Shown one piece after another: positions 1-7,513 of a stretch of 64,000 nucleotides of DNA. Position 1 is the stretch's first letter. Every line of letters begins with the position of its first letter. The position numbers and the translations under genes were made by a program. This stretch comes from Bacteroidota bacterium (GTDB lineage Bacteria > Bacteroidota > Bacteroidia > Bacteroidales > JAGONC01). Below the pieces are notes generated by a model. The model saw only the letters and a program-made list of their open reading frames with translations, was not told where the DNA came from and searched no databases. Where the stretch lies: NCBI GenBank assembly GCA_022711405.1, contig JAKLFC010000001.1, positions 62,001 to 126,000 of the forward strand. Reading direction: 5' to 3'.

Positions 1-709
1 CAAGAACATCCGGCAGGGGATGCATATCGTCCTGCACAAGAACATGATCTCCGGCGGCGGACTGGGAACGACGGGTGCTTCGGCATCAGCCTGCGTCTTC
101 GGATTGAATGAGTTGCTGGGCCTGGAACTTTCATCCAACGAAATGATCGACATTGCCCGCATGGGGGAGGTGGCTTCCGGTGGATCGCCCCATGCCGATA
201 ATGTGGCTGCGGGTATCCTGGGAGGCTTTGTGCTGGTGAAAAGCTATCACCCGATCGATGTGCTGAAGCTGGATGTGCCAGAAATTCCGATAGTACTGGC
301 AGTGATACGGAAAAGCCAGCGGACTACGCGGGGCTTCATCACCTACGAGATCGGACAGGAAAAGCTCAAGGAACAGATGGCCCGCTGTTCGCGCGTCATT
401 CATGCCATCCATACCCGCGACATTGAAGAATTCGGCCGGGCAGTCAGCGTGGACTATATCGCCGAACCTGTCCGCAGCGCCGCCATTCCCGGTTACCAGG
501 AGATCAAGACGAATGTGCTGGATGCCGGAGCGTTTGGTTTCAATGTCAGCGGCGGAGGCTCTTCTGTATTTGCCGTTTGTCCGGGCTCAAAAATGGATGA
601 GATCGCTGCCCTCATGGAAGAGGGATTCAGGAACAATCCCCTGTTTTTCGGAGTGATCAAGACGATGGCAAGTAATAGCGGGGTGAGGATCCTTGAACAT
701 TATTTATAG
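1..709 (+). CDS. thrB: Homoserine kinase, C-terminal part (5' end outside window)
   Basis: GHMP-family kinase that phosphorylates homoserine with ATP in threonine biosynthesis (cytoplasm). The visible frame begins at base 2 without a start codon, so the N-terminus lies outside the window. The glycine-rich GHMP phosphate-binding loop is visible as SGGGLGTTGASASA, followed by GEVASGGSPHADN and, near the C-terminus, FNVSGGGSSVFAV, the second conserved glycine motif of the family. The order of motifs and the IRKSQRTTRG segment fit homoserine kinase better than mevalonate or galactokinase members. It ends 9 bases before the next gene on the same strand, so the two may be co-transcribed. Assignment is by family recognition; the missing 5' part would normally hold the N-terminal substrate-binding strands. 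Confidence 0.85.
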   Translation, partial: KNIRQGMHIVLHKNMISGGGLGTTGASASACVFGLNELLGLELSSNEMIDIARMGEVASGGSPHADNVAAGILGGFVLVKSYHPIDVLKLDVPEIPIVLAVIRKSQRTTRGFITYEIGQEKLKEQMARCSRVIHAIHTRDIEEFGRAVSVDYIAEPVRSAAIPGYQEIKTNVLDAGAFGFNVSGGGSSVFAVCPGSKMDEIAALMEEGFRNNPLFFGVIKTMASNSGVRILEHYL

Positions 710-718
710 TTATTCATC

Positions 719-1483
719 ATGAACCTCGATTTATCCTCAAAAGCCGCTCTTGTCACCGGCTCCTCACGCGGCATCGGTCGTGCCATCGCCAGGGAGCTGG
801 CCTCTGCGGGGGCAAGAGTGGCTCTTCATTATAATAATAACCTTTCCAAAGCAGAAGAGACTCGCTCTCAGCTTGAAGGCAACGGCCACATCCTGATCCA
901 GGGCAACATGACACGCCCCATGGACCTGGTGCGCATGGTGGATCAGACCATTGAGAAACTTGGAAAGATCGATATCCTGGTGAACAATGCCGGGATCTAC
1001 GAGGAGGTGGACTTCCAGCGGATGACCTATGACGCCTGGCAGCAGGCCTGGAAACGGACCATGGAGACCAATCTGACCGGTGTAGCCAACCTTTCCTTCC
1101 TGGTTGCCAACCACATGATGGAAAAGGGGAGTGGACGGATCATCAATATTTCCTCACGCGGAGCTTTCCGCGGGGAGCCCACGGCATTCGCTTATGGAGC
1201 AAGCAAGGCGGGGCTGAACGCGCTGGGGCAATCCATGGCCAAAGCGCTGGCTCCGCATAATGTATTCGTATACACTGTCGCTCCCGGCTGGGTCGACACC
1301 GATATGGCCGCCGACGGCCTGATAGGTGCGCGGGGAGAAGAGATCAAAGCCCAGAGCCCGCTGAACCGCGTGGCACAGCCCGAGGAGATCGCACGCCTGG
1401 TTGCTTTCCTGGCTTCGGAGGGGAATGACTACATGACCGGGTGCATCGTGGATATCAACGGGGCGTCTTATCTTAGAACTTAA
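719..1483 (+). CDS. Short-chain dehydrogenase/reductase (FabG-like)
   Basis: A 254-residue classical SDR oxidoreductase using NAD(P)H. The Rossmann motif TGSSRGIGRA is at residues 13-22, NNAG at 89-92, and the catalytic triad is Ser145/146 with Tyr159 and Lys163 (YGASK). The C-terminal VDINGA resembles the closing strand of 3-oxoacyl-ACP reductases, which is why such proteins are often called FabG, but there are no fatty-acid synthesis genes next to it and the substrate cannot be read from sequence. It starts 9 bases after thrB. Its TAA stop overlaps the stop codon of the convergent DUF362 gene (1480-1483), leaving no room for a conventional terminator between them. Confidence 0.85.
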   Translation: MNLDLSSKAALVTGSSRGIGRAIARELASAGARVALHYNNNLSKAEETRSQLEGNGHILIQGNMTRPMDLVRMVDQTIEKLGKIDILVNNAGIYEEVDFQRMTYDAWQQAWKRTMETNLTGVANLSFLVANHMMEKGSGRIINISSRGAFRGEPTAFAYGASKAGLNALGQSMAKALAPHNVFVYTVAPGWVDTDMAADGLIGARGEEIKAQSPLNRVAQPEEIARLVAFLASEGNDYMTGCIVDINGASYLRT

Positions 1484-2889
1484 AAACGATGGATCATTTT
1501 CGTTGACATGCTCATGTTCCGGGACTGGAGTACACAATGATAGATGCCTGCAGGAGTGCTTCCCGCATTCCATTCAATCTGATGTTCTCCGGAAGAGTAC
1601 TTTCCTTCTGTCAGCCGGCAGATCTCGTTTCCTGAATTGTCATAAATTTTGATCCTGATGAACTGTGAGTCAGGTAAGTAGAATCTGATAACGGTTGTTT
1701 CCGAAAATGGATTCGGCTGGTTCTGATGCAACCTGACCCTGTTACCGCTTGAAATCAGATCATCACCCACCCCAAAGATCCCGTCAGCACCATCTCCCAC
1801 GGACTCTATTTCGCTGAGCTGGTTGGTTCCCATGCCTTTCTGGTGCGCCAGGTAAAGATGGTTGTCGGTAAGCTGGCCGTCAGGCAGCAGCATCTTTTCC
1901 CCCTCCGGATCCTGCCAGAAGATCTTCGTGGCAACGCTGTCGGTAGCCACGGGATCTTTTCCCGCCAGCAGCACCTGATGCTCGTAGGGTTCGAACGCCG
2001 GTGCCCAGGCTCCTTCGCCGCCAATAGCGTTCTTGATTCCGTCGATGACAGCCAGGTGGATCGGCCGGGCCATGTTCAGGTCGCAGATCGAACGGGGAAG
2101 GTGATAAGTAGGAATTCCGCCTTCATGGTGGAGTTTCGAGCGGGTGCCCGTGTCGCCCTGCATCTGGTAGAACTGCAGCGGTGCGATCCCGACCAGGTTT
2201 TTCATCGAATGGGTCATGCCCGCGATAATATGCTGTTTCATCTTGGTCACCGAAACGAAGACATCGATCTCATCGAGGATCTGATTCAGGATGAAGGATT
2301 CGTAAAAAAAAGGATTGCTGCCGGTGGAACGTGTGCAAAAGCTGGTATAGGGTGCTGAGTTGTTCAGGTTGACCATCTGAGCCCCAAGGTATTGCTGGAC
2401 GTCCTGATAACCAAACTGCGTATAACATGCTGTATCCCATAAAGATTCAACGATCGTAATCCTGCCGGGGCTCACCCCGCTGTCGATGATCAGTTCGCCA
2501 ACGGCTCTCAGAACCTCCGGGTGGTTCCACATACATTCCCTGACATCCACCCCGTTTAGTTTGGGATGATCTGCCCAGTAGGAACCGCCTGTCAGGTTGA
2601 TCTTGATGGCGACCGTACTGCCGGTTTTCATGATATCACTGATCCCGCCAAGGGAATCGAACAGGTGTTCAACTTTTTGGCGGATATAGGCTCGCTCGTA
2701 GTTATCTGCTTTAGTGGCAGCCACTTTGGATTTGGAATCCGTTCCTCCGAACAGGGAAAGGTCATTCCATCCCTGGGTTAATCCCGAAACTGGTGCCAGG
2801 AATGAAGCAACGGAAAGCCCTGTCAGCTTGATGAAGTCCCTTCGCGATGTGGTGTGGCTTTTATCCGCGATTTCTTTTTTTCTGGGCAT
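1480..2889 (-). CDS. DUF362 protein with twin-arginine signal and T9SS sorting domain
   Basis: A 469-residue exported protein. The N-terminus has a twin-arginine motif (SRRDFIKLTG) followed by a hydrophobic segment, as in Tat signals of cofactor-containing enzymes. The middle is a DUF362 domain; family members are poorly characterised and some are associated with iron-sulfur clusters. The last 80 residues begin NQPNPFSETTVIRFYLP and end with a basic tail, which is the type A C-terminal sorting domain recognised by the type IX secretion system. The combination predicts folding in the cytoplasm, Tat export, then transport across the outer membrane. No function is claimed for the DUF362 part. 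The gene is single and convergent with the SDR gene. Confidence 0.8.
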   Translation of the reverse strand: MPRKKEIADKSHTTSRRDFIKLTGLSVASFLAPVSGLTQGWNDLSLFGGTDSKSKVAATKADNYERAYIRQKVEHLFDSLGGISDIMKTGSTVAIKINLTGGSYWADHPKLNGVDVRECMWNHPEVLRAVGELIIDSGVSPGRITIVESLWDTACYTQFGYQDVQQYLGAQMVNLNNSAPYTSFCTRSTGSNPFFYESFILNQILDEIDVFVSVTKMKQHIIAGMTHSMKNLVGIAPLQFYQMQGDTGTRSKLHHEGGIPTYHLPRSICDLNMARPIHLAVIDGIKNAIGGEGAWAPAFEPYEHQVLLAGKDPVATDSVATKIFWQDPEGEKMLLPDGQLTDNHLYLAHQKGMGTNQLSEIESVGDGADGIFGVGDDLISSGNRVRLHQNQPNPFSETTVIRFYLPDSQFIRIKIYDNSGNEICRLTEGKYSSGEHQIEWNAGSTPAGIYHCVLQSRNMSMSTKMIHRF

Positions 2890-2923
2890 TATATTCAGTA
2901 CTTTTTGATAGATGTTTAAATGA

Positions 2924-2943
2924 CCCCGGTCTTCAGACCGGGG
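2924..2943. repeat. Perfect hairpin palindrome
   Basis: Arms CCCCGGTCT and AGACCGGGG are separated by two bases. The hairpin lies 35 bases upstream of the DUF362 gene and before the broken T9SS gene. There is only a short T-run after it on the + strand, so it is not a convincing terminator. It resembles short dispersed palindromes seen in many Bacteroidota genomes, but no second copy was noticed in this window. Confidence 0.5.
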
Positions 2944-3037
2944 ATTTTGGCAGTTTTCTCTTATTTTAGGGCAGAGCCCAAAACAAATGTATCATTTTTT
3001 ACATAACGAAAGCCATAGGATTCAAGGAGGCTGTCTG

Positions 3038-3398
3038 ATGAAAAGAGTTTCTATCCTCATTTTATCACCCCTTATGGCTTTGACCCTGGCTGCCCAGCCC
3101 CAGTGGAAATTCCATGTGGCATACGAGGATGCAACGGGGGCCAGAGATACCATTTTTTTTATCTGGGACACCTCGGCTGTCGTTTATGGTATTGATACAG
3201 CCTTAGGAGAGGGACTATAGTGATTTTCACTTTGAGATCTATAGCGTTGAATCAGGAATGGTAGGTGATGTGAATTTGCAGTGCAGGCAGAATCCGGTCA
3301 TTATTCCGGTCGATAATTATCCGGCAGGGATCTATTTGATTCGCCTGGTGGGAGATGGGGAGATTCTGTGCAGTCGGAAATTTATAGTGAGACAGTGA
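3038..3398 (+). pseudogene. Decayed T9SS-secreted protein (signal peptide plus sorting tail, frame broken)
   Basis: An ATG at 3038 follows a strong ribosome-binding site (AAGGAGG, about 3024-3030) and encodes a signal peptide, MKRVSILILSPLMALTLAAQ, then about 40 residues ending at a TAG at 3218-3220. In the next frame, codons from 3222 to 3398 read DFHFEIYSV, then NPVIIPVDNYPAGIYLIR and a short basic end, which is the final part of a T9SS type A sorting domain. The two halves fit one ancestral secreted protein that lost its middle and its frame. The remnant WDTSAVVYGIDTALGEG resembles the start of a family of secreted Bacteroidota proteins of unknown role. It lies next to the RAYT/REP zone, which may explain the damage. 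Confidence 0.65.
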
Positions 3399-3437
3399 CT
3401 TCAGGTCACCGTCCTCAATGGAATACCTGAAGGTATT
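3399..3437. repeat. Inverted repeats between the T9SS remnant and the RAYT remnant
   Basis: CTTCAGGT (3399-3406) pairs with ACCTGAAG (3425-3432), and the nested palindrome AATACCT-GA-AGGTATT occupies 3422-3437. It could be an old terminator or a terminal hairpin of an IS200/RAYT-type element. Nothing else was seen in this interval. Confidence 0.35.
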
Positions 3438-3446
3438 TATGTATTA

Positions 3447-3744
3447 CAATTATCGGTGATGGGTGGCGTGTAATGGAAAACCTGTAAAACGTAACGGTGC
3501 ATTATCCGTACGCCGGAATTCCAATTTTTACGGTCATGCCGAATCATTTACACGCCATAATCGTCATTGATGGGGATAAAATACCGACGGGGATGGAAAA
3601 TTGTAGAGACGCGGCGCGCCGCGTCTCTACGGAATCACGAATCGACGCGGTATCGCGCAGAGACGCGGCGCGCCGCGTCTCTACGGGGGGTACGGGGGAA
3701 ACCGTAAACAGGGAAAACAACGATTCAAAACGAAAAACGAACCA
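3447..3744 (+). pseudogene. Truncated, frameshifted copy of the downstream RAYT transposase
   Basis: Bases 3447 to about 3690 repeat 3889 to about 4140 with few changes, an offset of 442 and later 437 bases. Compared with the intact gene, one C has been lost near 3462 (GGTGGCGTG instead of GGCCGGTGTG) and a CAA codon has become TAA, so the frame is broken. The HUH-motif segment VMPNHLHAIIVI is still readable, followed by the palindrome-encoded peptide RDAARRVST twice. The 5' part (catalytic N-terminal strand) and the 3' part (tyrosine helix) are missing. It looks like a partial tandem duplication that decayed. Confidence 0.75.
3603..3682. repeat. REP-like palindromes 1 and 2
   Basis: Two GC-rich perfect palindromes with core AGAGACGCGGCG/CGCCGCGTCTCT lie in the truncated RAYT copy: 3603-3630 (28 bp) and 3659-3682 (24 bp). 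They are joined by a shorter degenerate unit containing GACGCGGTATCGCG. Such palindromes next to a RAYT gene are the expected substrates (REP/BIME elements) of that transposase family. Confidence 0.75.
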
Positions 3745-4359
3745 ATGTCGAACGATAAATTTCAAAACCGGTACCGGATTTCATCCGCGCGGGCACCATG
3801 GCATGGTTACGATGGTGGTGCGTATTTCATTACCATTTGTACGCAACATCGCGAACATTATTTCGGCGAAATTGTCAACGGGAAAATGCAATTATCGGTG
3901 ATGGGCCGGTGTGTAATGGAAAACCTGCAAAACGTATCGGCACATTACCCATACGCCGGTATTCCAATTTTTACGGTCATGCCGAATCATTTACACGCCA
4001 TAATCGTCATTGATGGGGATAAAATACCGACGGGGAATTGTAGAGACGCGGCGCGCCGCGTCTCTACGGAATCACGAATCGACGCGGTATCGCGTAGAGA
4101 CGCGGTATCGCGCAGAGACGCGGCGCGCCGCGTCTCTGCGACAAATAACACCCGCAACGTTCCAACGAAATGGTTGGCGGTCACCATCGGCGGCATCAAA
4201 TCGGCCGTTACGAAATTTGCGCACGAAAACAAATTGGATTTTGCGTGGCAGACCCGTTTTCACGACCATATTATCGGTGATTCGGGTGAAATGAACCGGA
4301 TTGCAAAATATATTGAAAAAAATATCGCACAATGGGAATCGGATCGTTATTGCGAATGA
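3745..4359 (+). CDS. REP-associated tyrosine transposase (IS200/RAYT, HUH superfamily)
   Basis: A 204-residue Y1-type HUH nuclease. The N-terminal segment YDGGAYFITICTQHRE is typical of the family. The HUH metal site is PNHLH at about residue 80, and the likely nucleophilic tyrosine is in the C-terminal RIAKYIEKNIAQW. RAYTs nick single-stranded REP palindromes; they are usually single-copy and may be domesticated. Between the HUH strand and the helical part the frame has taken up REP palindromes in frame, adding the arginine-rich peptide RDAARRVSTESRIDAVSRRD and a second such unit. The frame is open throughout, so the protein may still be active. A broken copy lies directly upstream and another palindrome directly downstream. 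The ATG at 3745 was chosen because MSNDKFQNRYRISS aligns with normal RAYT starts. Confidence 0.85.
   Translation: MSNDKFQNRYRISSARAPWHGYDGGAYFITICTQHREHYFGEIVNGKMQLSVMGRCVMENLQNVSAHYPYAGIPIFTVMPNHLHAIIVIDGDKIPTGNCRDAARRVSTESRIDAVSRRDAVSRRDAARRVSATNNTRNVPTKWLAVTIGGIKSAVTKFAHENKLDFAWQTRFHDHIIGDSGEMNRIAKYIEKNIAQWESDRYCE
4040..4140. repeat. REP-like palindromes 3 and 4 inside the RAYT coding frame
   Basis: Palindrome 3 is perfect over 28 bp (4040-4067). Palindrome 4 is perfect over 30 bp (4111-4140). Between them are two degenerate GACGCGGTATCGCG units (4081-4110). Palindrome 4 differs from the others by GCAGAG...CTCTGC instead of GTAGAG...CTCTAC: a change on one arm is matched on the other, so pairing is kept. 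All are in one reading frame (RDAARRVS) without stop codons. Confidence 0.75.
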
Positions 4360-4385
4360 ATCACCGTGGAGGCGTGGCCGATCGC

Positions 4386-4409
4386 AGAGACGCGGCGCGC
4401 CGCGTCTCT
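4386..4409. repeat. REP-like palindrome 5
   Basis: The same 24-bp core palindrome lies between the RAYT stop and the end of gcvP (minus strand), 9 bases from the gcvP stop. Besides being a candidate RAYT substrate, it could act as a transcript-end hairpin for gcvP and the RAYT gene. Confidence 0.7.
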
Positions 4410-4418
4410 ACGGTTCAA

Positions 4419-7322
4419 TCAGAATTCGCACGTGCACATTAGGTTCCTGTCGCCATACGCATCATCGATCCGCGTCACCGGCGGCCAGTATTTCGTTTCC
4501 AGCGGTGAGGCCGTGACCGCCTTTTCACGGGAATAGGGATACTCCCAGCGGCTGCTCATCACCATGGCGGCGGTATGTGGTGCATTTTTCAGCACATTGT
4601 TTGCCGGATCCGCTTTTCCATCGATGATCTCCTGTATCTCTCCGCGGATCCCGATCATCGCCTCCACAAAACGGTCCAGCTCGCGGAGCGGCTCGCTTTC
4701 CGTGGGTTCCACCATCAGGGTGCCGTGAACCGGGAACGCCACGGTAGGTGCGTGGAAGCCGTAATCCATCAGACGCTTGGCGATGGAAATGACCTCCACG
4801 CCGGCCGTCCGGTGGAACTCGTTGCAGTCAAGGATCATTTCATGCGCGCAGGTGCCATTTTTGCCAGTATACAGGATCTTGTAATGATCCTTCAGGCATG
4901 CCAGCAGGTAATTGGCATTCAGGATGGCATATTTCGTGGCTTCTGTCAGCCCTTCCGCACCGAGCATTTTGACATATCCATAGGAAATGGGAAGGATGAA
5001 AGCGCTGCCAAAGGGAGCAGAAGCCACTGCATGGATCGGATTTTTGCTTCCGGTCGGAACAACGGGATTGGATGGCAAAAATTCAACCAGGTGCCGGGCC
5101 ACCCCAATGGGGCCGGCACCCGGACCGCCACCGCCGTGAGGGATGGCAAACGTCTTATGCAGGTTCAGATGACACACGTCGGCACCAATCTGCCCGGGAC
5201 TGGTCAGTCCGACCTGGGCATTCATGTTGGCTCCGTCCATGTACACCTGCCCTCCATTCTCATGAACGATCTTCACCAGTTCCAGGATGCCTTCTTCAAA
5301 CACTCCATGCGTTGAGGGATAGGTCACCATGATCGCAGAGAGATGATCACGATGGGCAACCGCCTTTTCGTGCAGGTCGTCCAGGTCGATGTTACCCATT
5401 TCGTCGCATTTCACCACCACGATCTCCATGCCCGCCATGTGCGCGCTGGCCGGATTGGTGCCATGGGCAGAGGATGGGATCAGGCACACATTGCGGTGTC
5501 CCTGTCCATTGGCCCGGTGGTAGGCCTGAATCACCATCATACCGGCGTATTCACCTGCCGCTCCCGAATTGGGTTGAAACGACATGGCGGCGAAGCCTGT
5601 GATCTCACAGAAGATCTTCTCCATCTCGCTGATCAGTATCGAATAACCTTCCGCCTGGTCCTGCGGAACGAAGGGATGGATCTCCGCAAAATCAGGCCAG
5701 CTCATATAGAACATCTCAGCGGCCGCGTTCAGCTTCATGGTGCAGGAACCCAGCGGGATCATGGTCCGGTTCAGGGCCAGATCCTTATTCTCAAGCATCT
5801 TCAGGTACCGCATCATGTCGGTTTCGGAGTGATACGTATTGAAGATCGGGTGCATTAAAAATTCACTCTTCCTCTTCATTTCTAAAGGAAATGTGCTGAT
5901 TTTCTGACATTCTTCAGGATGGCAGATGAACGGAGTGAACGGGATTCCGCCAGCTTTAGCCAGGATGCCAAGAATCAGGTTGATATCGGCCAGTTCGGTG
6001 GTTTCGTCCACACTGATGCCCAGCTTCCGGTCATCTAAATAACGGAAATTCATCTTCTGCTCCAGCGCAAGGCTGCGGATAGTATCCATGCGCACTCCTT
6101 CCGGGATTTCGATCACCACCGTGTCGAAGAAGGCTTGATTGGATTGTTTGTAGCCGTATTTTGCCACTTCCCGGGCAAGGACACCCGTAAGGATATTGAT
6201 ATGGCGGGCGATGTTATAGATGCCTTCTTTTCCGTGGTAGACGGCATACATCCCGGCCATGGTGGCCAGCAGTGCCTGGGCGGTGCAGATGTTGGAGGTG
6301 GCCCGCTCGCGTTTGATATGCTGTTCGCGGGTTTGCAGGGCCATGCGCAGCGCCCGGTTCCCCTTTGCATCCACCGATACGCCGATGATACGTCCGGGCA
6401 TATGGCGCTTGTATTCATCGGTGGTGGCCAGGAAGGCTGCATGAGGACCGCCGTAGCCCATCGGGATCCCGAAACGCTGGGAGGATCCTGCTACGATATC
6501 GGCTCCCCATTCGGCGGGAGGACTTAGCAGTGCGAGGCTCATAAGGTCAGCTGCCACGCAGAGAAGCGCTCCTGCACTGTGGATCTTCCCGGCAAAGGGC
6601 TGATAGTCATATATCTGTCCTCTTTCAGCGGGATACTGTACGAGTGCACCGAAATAGCTTCCATCCGGAATCATTGTTTCATGATCCCCTGTCACTACTT
6701 CAATACCCAGCGGTTTCGACCTGCCGATGACCACGTCCAGGGTCTGCGGGAATACTTCATTGGAAACAAAGAACCGGTTGGCGCCCCGTTTTACTGCATC
6801 CCTCGAACGGGCATTGAACGCCATGATCATCGCTTCAGCGGCAGCTGTTCCTTCATCCAGTAATGAACAGTTCGACATGGGCATGCCGGTCATGTCGGAA
6901 ACCATGGTCTGAAAAACCAGCAGCGCCTCGAGCCGGCCCTGCGATATCTCAGCCTGATAGGGGGTATAGGAAGTGTACCAGCCCGGATTTTCCAGGATAT
7001 TGCGCTGGATGATCCCGGGGGTGATGGTATTGTAATACCCCAGACCGATGAATGATTTGTAAATTTTATTTTTAGAGGCGATTTCTCTCAAATGCTTCAG
7101 GTACTCGTATTCATTCACTCCCCTGGAAAGGTCAAGGGGCTTTTTCGCACGGATGGCTTCAGGGACTGTGATATCAATCAATTCATCCAGCGATGAAACA
7201 CCGATCTTTTCCAGCATTATTCCGATCTCTTCCTCTCTCGGCCCATTGTGGCGGGTGATAAAATTGTTTGTGATCATAATAGATGGTTTATTGGAGCCAT
7301 TTTTCAGGATTGAATAATTCAA
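4419..7322 (-). CDS. gcvP: Glycine dehydrogenase (decarboxylating), P-protein
   Basis: P-protein of the glycine cleavage system. It decarboxylates glycine with pyridoxal phosphate and passes the aminomethyl group to the lipoyl H-protein. At 967 residues it is the fused homodimeric type (alpha plus beta halves in one chain). The PLP lysine is in LNLHKTFAIPHGGGGPG in the C-terminal half, and NSGAAGEYAGM and GANMNAQVG are also conserved. The frame is open to 7322, but family members usually begin at the internal ATG at 7277 (MITNNFITRHNGP), which gives 952 residues; no clear ribosome site decides. The other glycine cleavage genes (gcvT, gcvH) are not adjacent, as is common in Bacteroidota. Confidence 0.95.
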   Translation of the reverse strand: MNYSILKNGSNKPSIMITNNFITRHNGPREEEIGIMLEKIGVSSLDELIDITVPEAIRAKKPLDLSRGVNEYEYLKHLREIASKNKIYKSFIGLGYYNTITPGIIQRNILENPGWYTSYTPYQAEISQGRLEALLVFQTMVSDMTGMPMSNCSLLDEGTAAAEAMIMAFNARSRDAVKRGANRFFVSNEVFPQTLDVVIGRSKPLGIEVVTGDHETMIPDGSYFGALVQYPAERGQIYDYQPFAGKIHSAGALLCVAADLMSLALLSPPAEWGADIVAGSSQRFGIPMGYGGPHAAFLATTDEYKRHMPGRIIGVSVDAKGNRALRMALQTREQHIKRERATSNICTAQALLATMAGMYAVYHGKEGIYNIARHINILTGVLAREVAKYGYKQSNQAFFDTVVIEIPEGVRMDTIRSLALEQKMNFRYLDDRKLGISVDETTELADINLILGILAKAGGIPFTPFICHPEECQKISTFPLEMKRKSEFLMHPIFNTYHSETDMMRYLKMLENKDLALNRTMIPLGSCTMKLNAAAEMFYMSWPDFAEIHPFVPQDQAEGYSILISEMEKIFCEITGFAAMSFQPNSGAAGEYAGMMVIQAYHRANGQGHRNVCLIPSSAHGTNPASAHMAGMEIVVVKCDEMGNIDLDDLHEKAVAHRDHLSAIMVTYPSTHGVFEEGILELVKIVHENGGQVYMDGANMNAQVGLTSPGQIGADVCHLNLHKTFAIPHGGGGPGAGPIGVARHLVEFLPSNPVVPTGSKNPIHAVASAPFGSAFILPISYGYVKMLGAEGLTEATKYAILNANYLLACLKDHYKILYTGKNGTCAHEMILDCNEFHRTAGVEVISIAKRLMDYGFHAPTVAFPVHGTLMVEPTESEPLRELDRFVEAMIGIRGEIQEIIDGKADPANNVLKNAPHTAAMVMSSRWEYPYSREKAVTASPLETKYWPPVTRIDDAYGDRNLMCTCEF

Positions 7323-7327
7323 TAAAA

Positions 7328-7426
7328 CCTTTGTGTTCCTTAATGAATACTTTGTGTTCCTTGGTGGTTACGTGTATCATTTTAAACACTAAGGAACACG
7401 AAGGTCATCGCTAAGGAACACAAAGG
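7328..7426. repeat. Two direct and two inverted copies of a 14-16-bp repeat
   Basis: CTTTGTGTTCCTTA and CTTTGTGTTCCTTGG (7329-7342, 7350-7364) are followed by their inverted forms CTAAGGAACACGAAGG (7389-7404) and CTAAGGAACACAAAGG (7411-7426). The four copies can form two nested stems around about 24 unpaired bases. They lie upstream of gcvP and downstream of the pyrophosphatase gene, both minus-strand, so the structure would be in the gcvP leader or the hppA trailer. It looks like a small dispersed palindromic element rather than a gene. Confidence 0.6.
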
Positions 7427-7513
7427 AATTCTTTTGCAGCAACGTTTATTGTTTGCAAAATAACAATGCAAAAATAGGAATTAGCTGCATACGTTAACCT
7501 GATTCCGTGCAGT

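Noticed and set aside
2924..2943. Rho-independent terminator
   Set aside because: Strong stem but only a short T-run and no gene ends before it on either strand.
3603..4409. CRISPR-like appearance of the repeated palindromes
   Set aside because: The units are fully palindromic, irregularly spaced, lie in a RAYT gene and have no unique spacers or cas genes.
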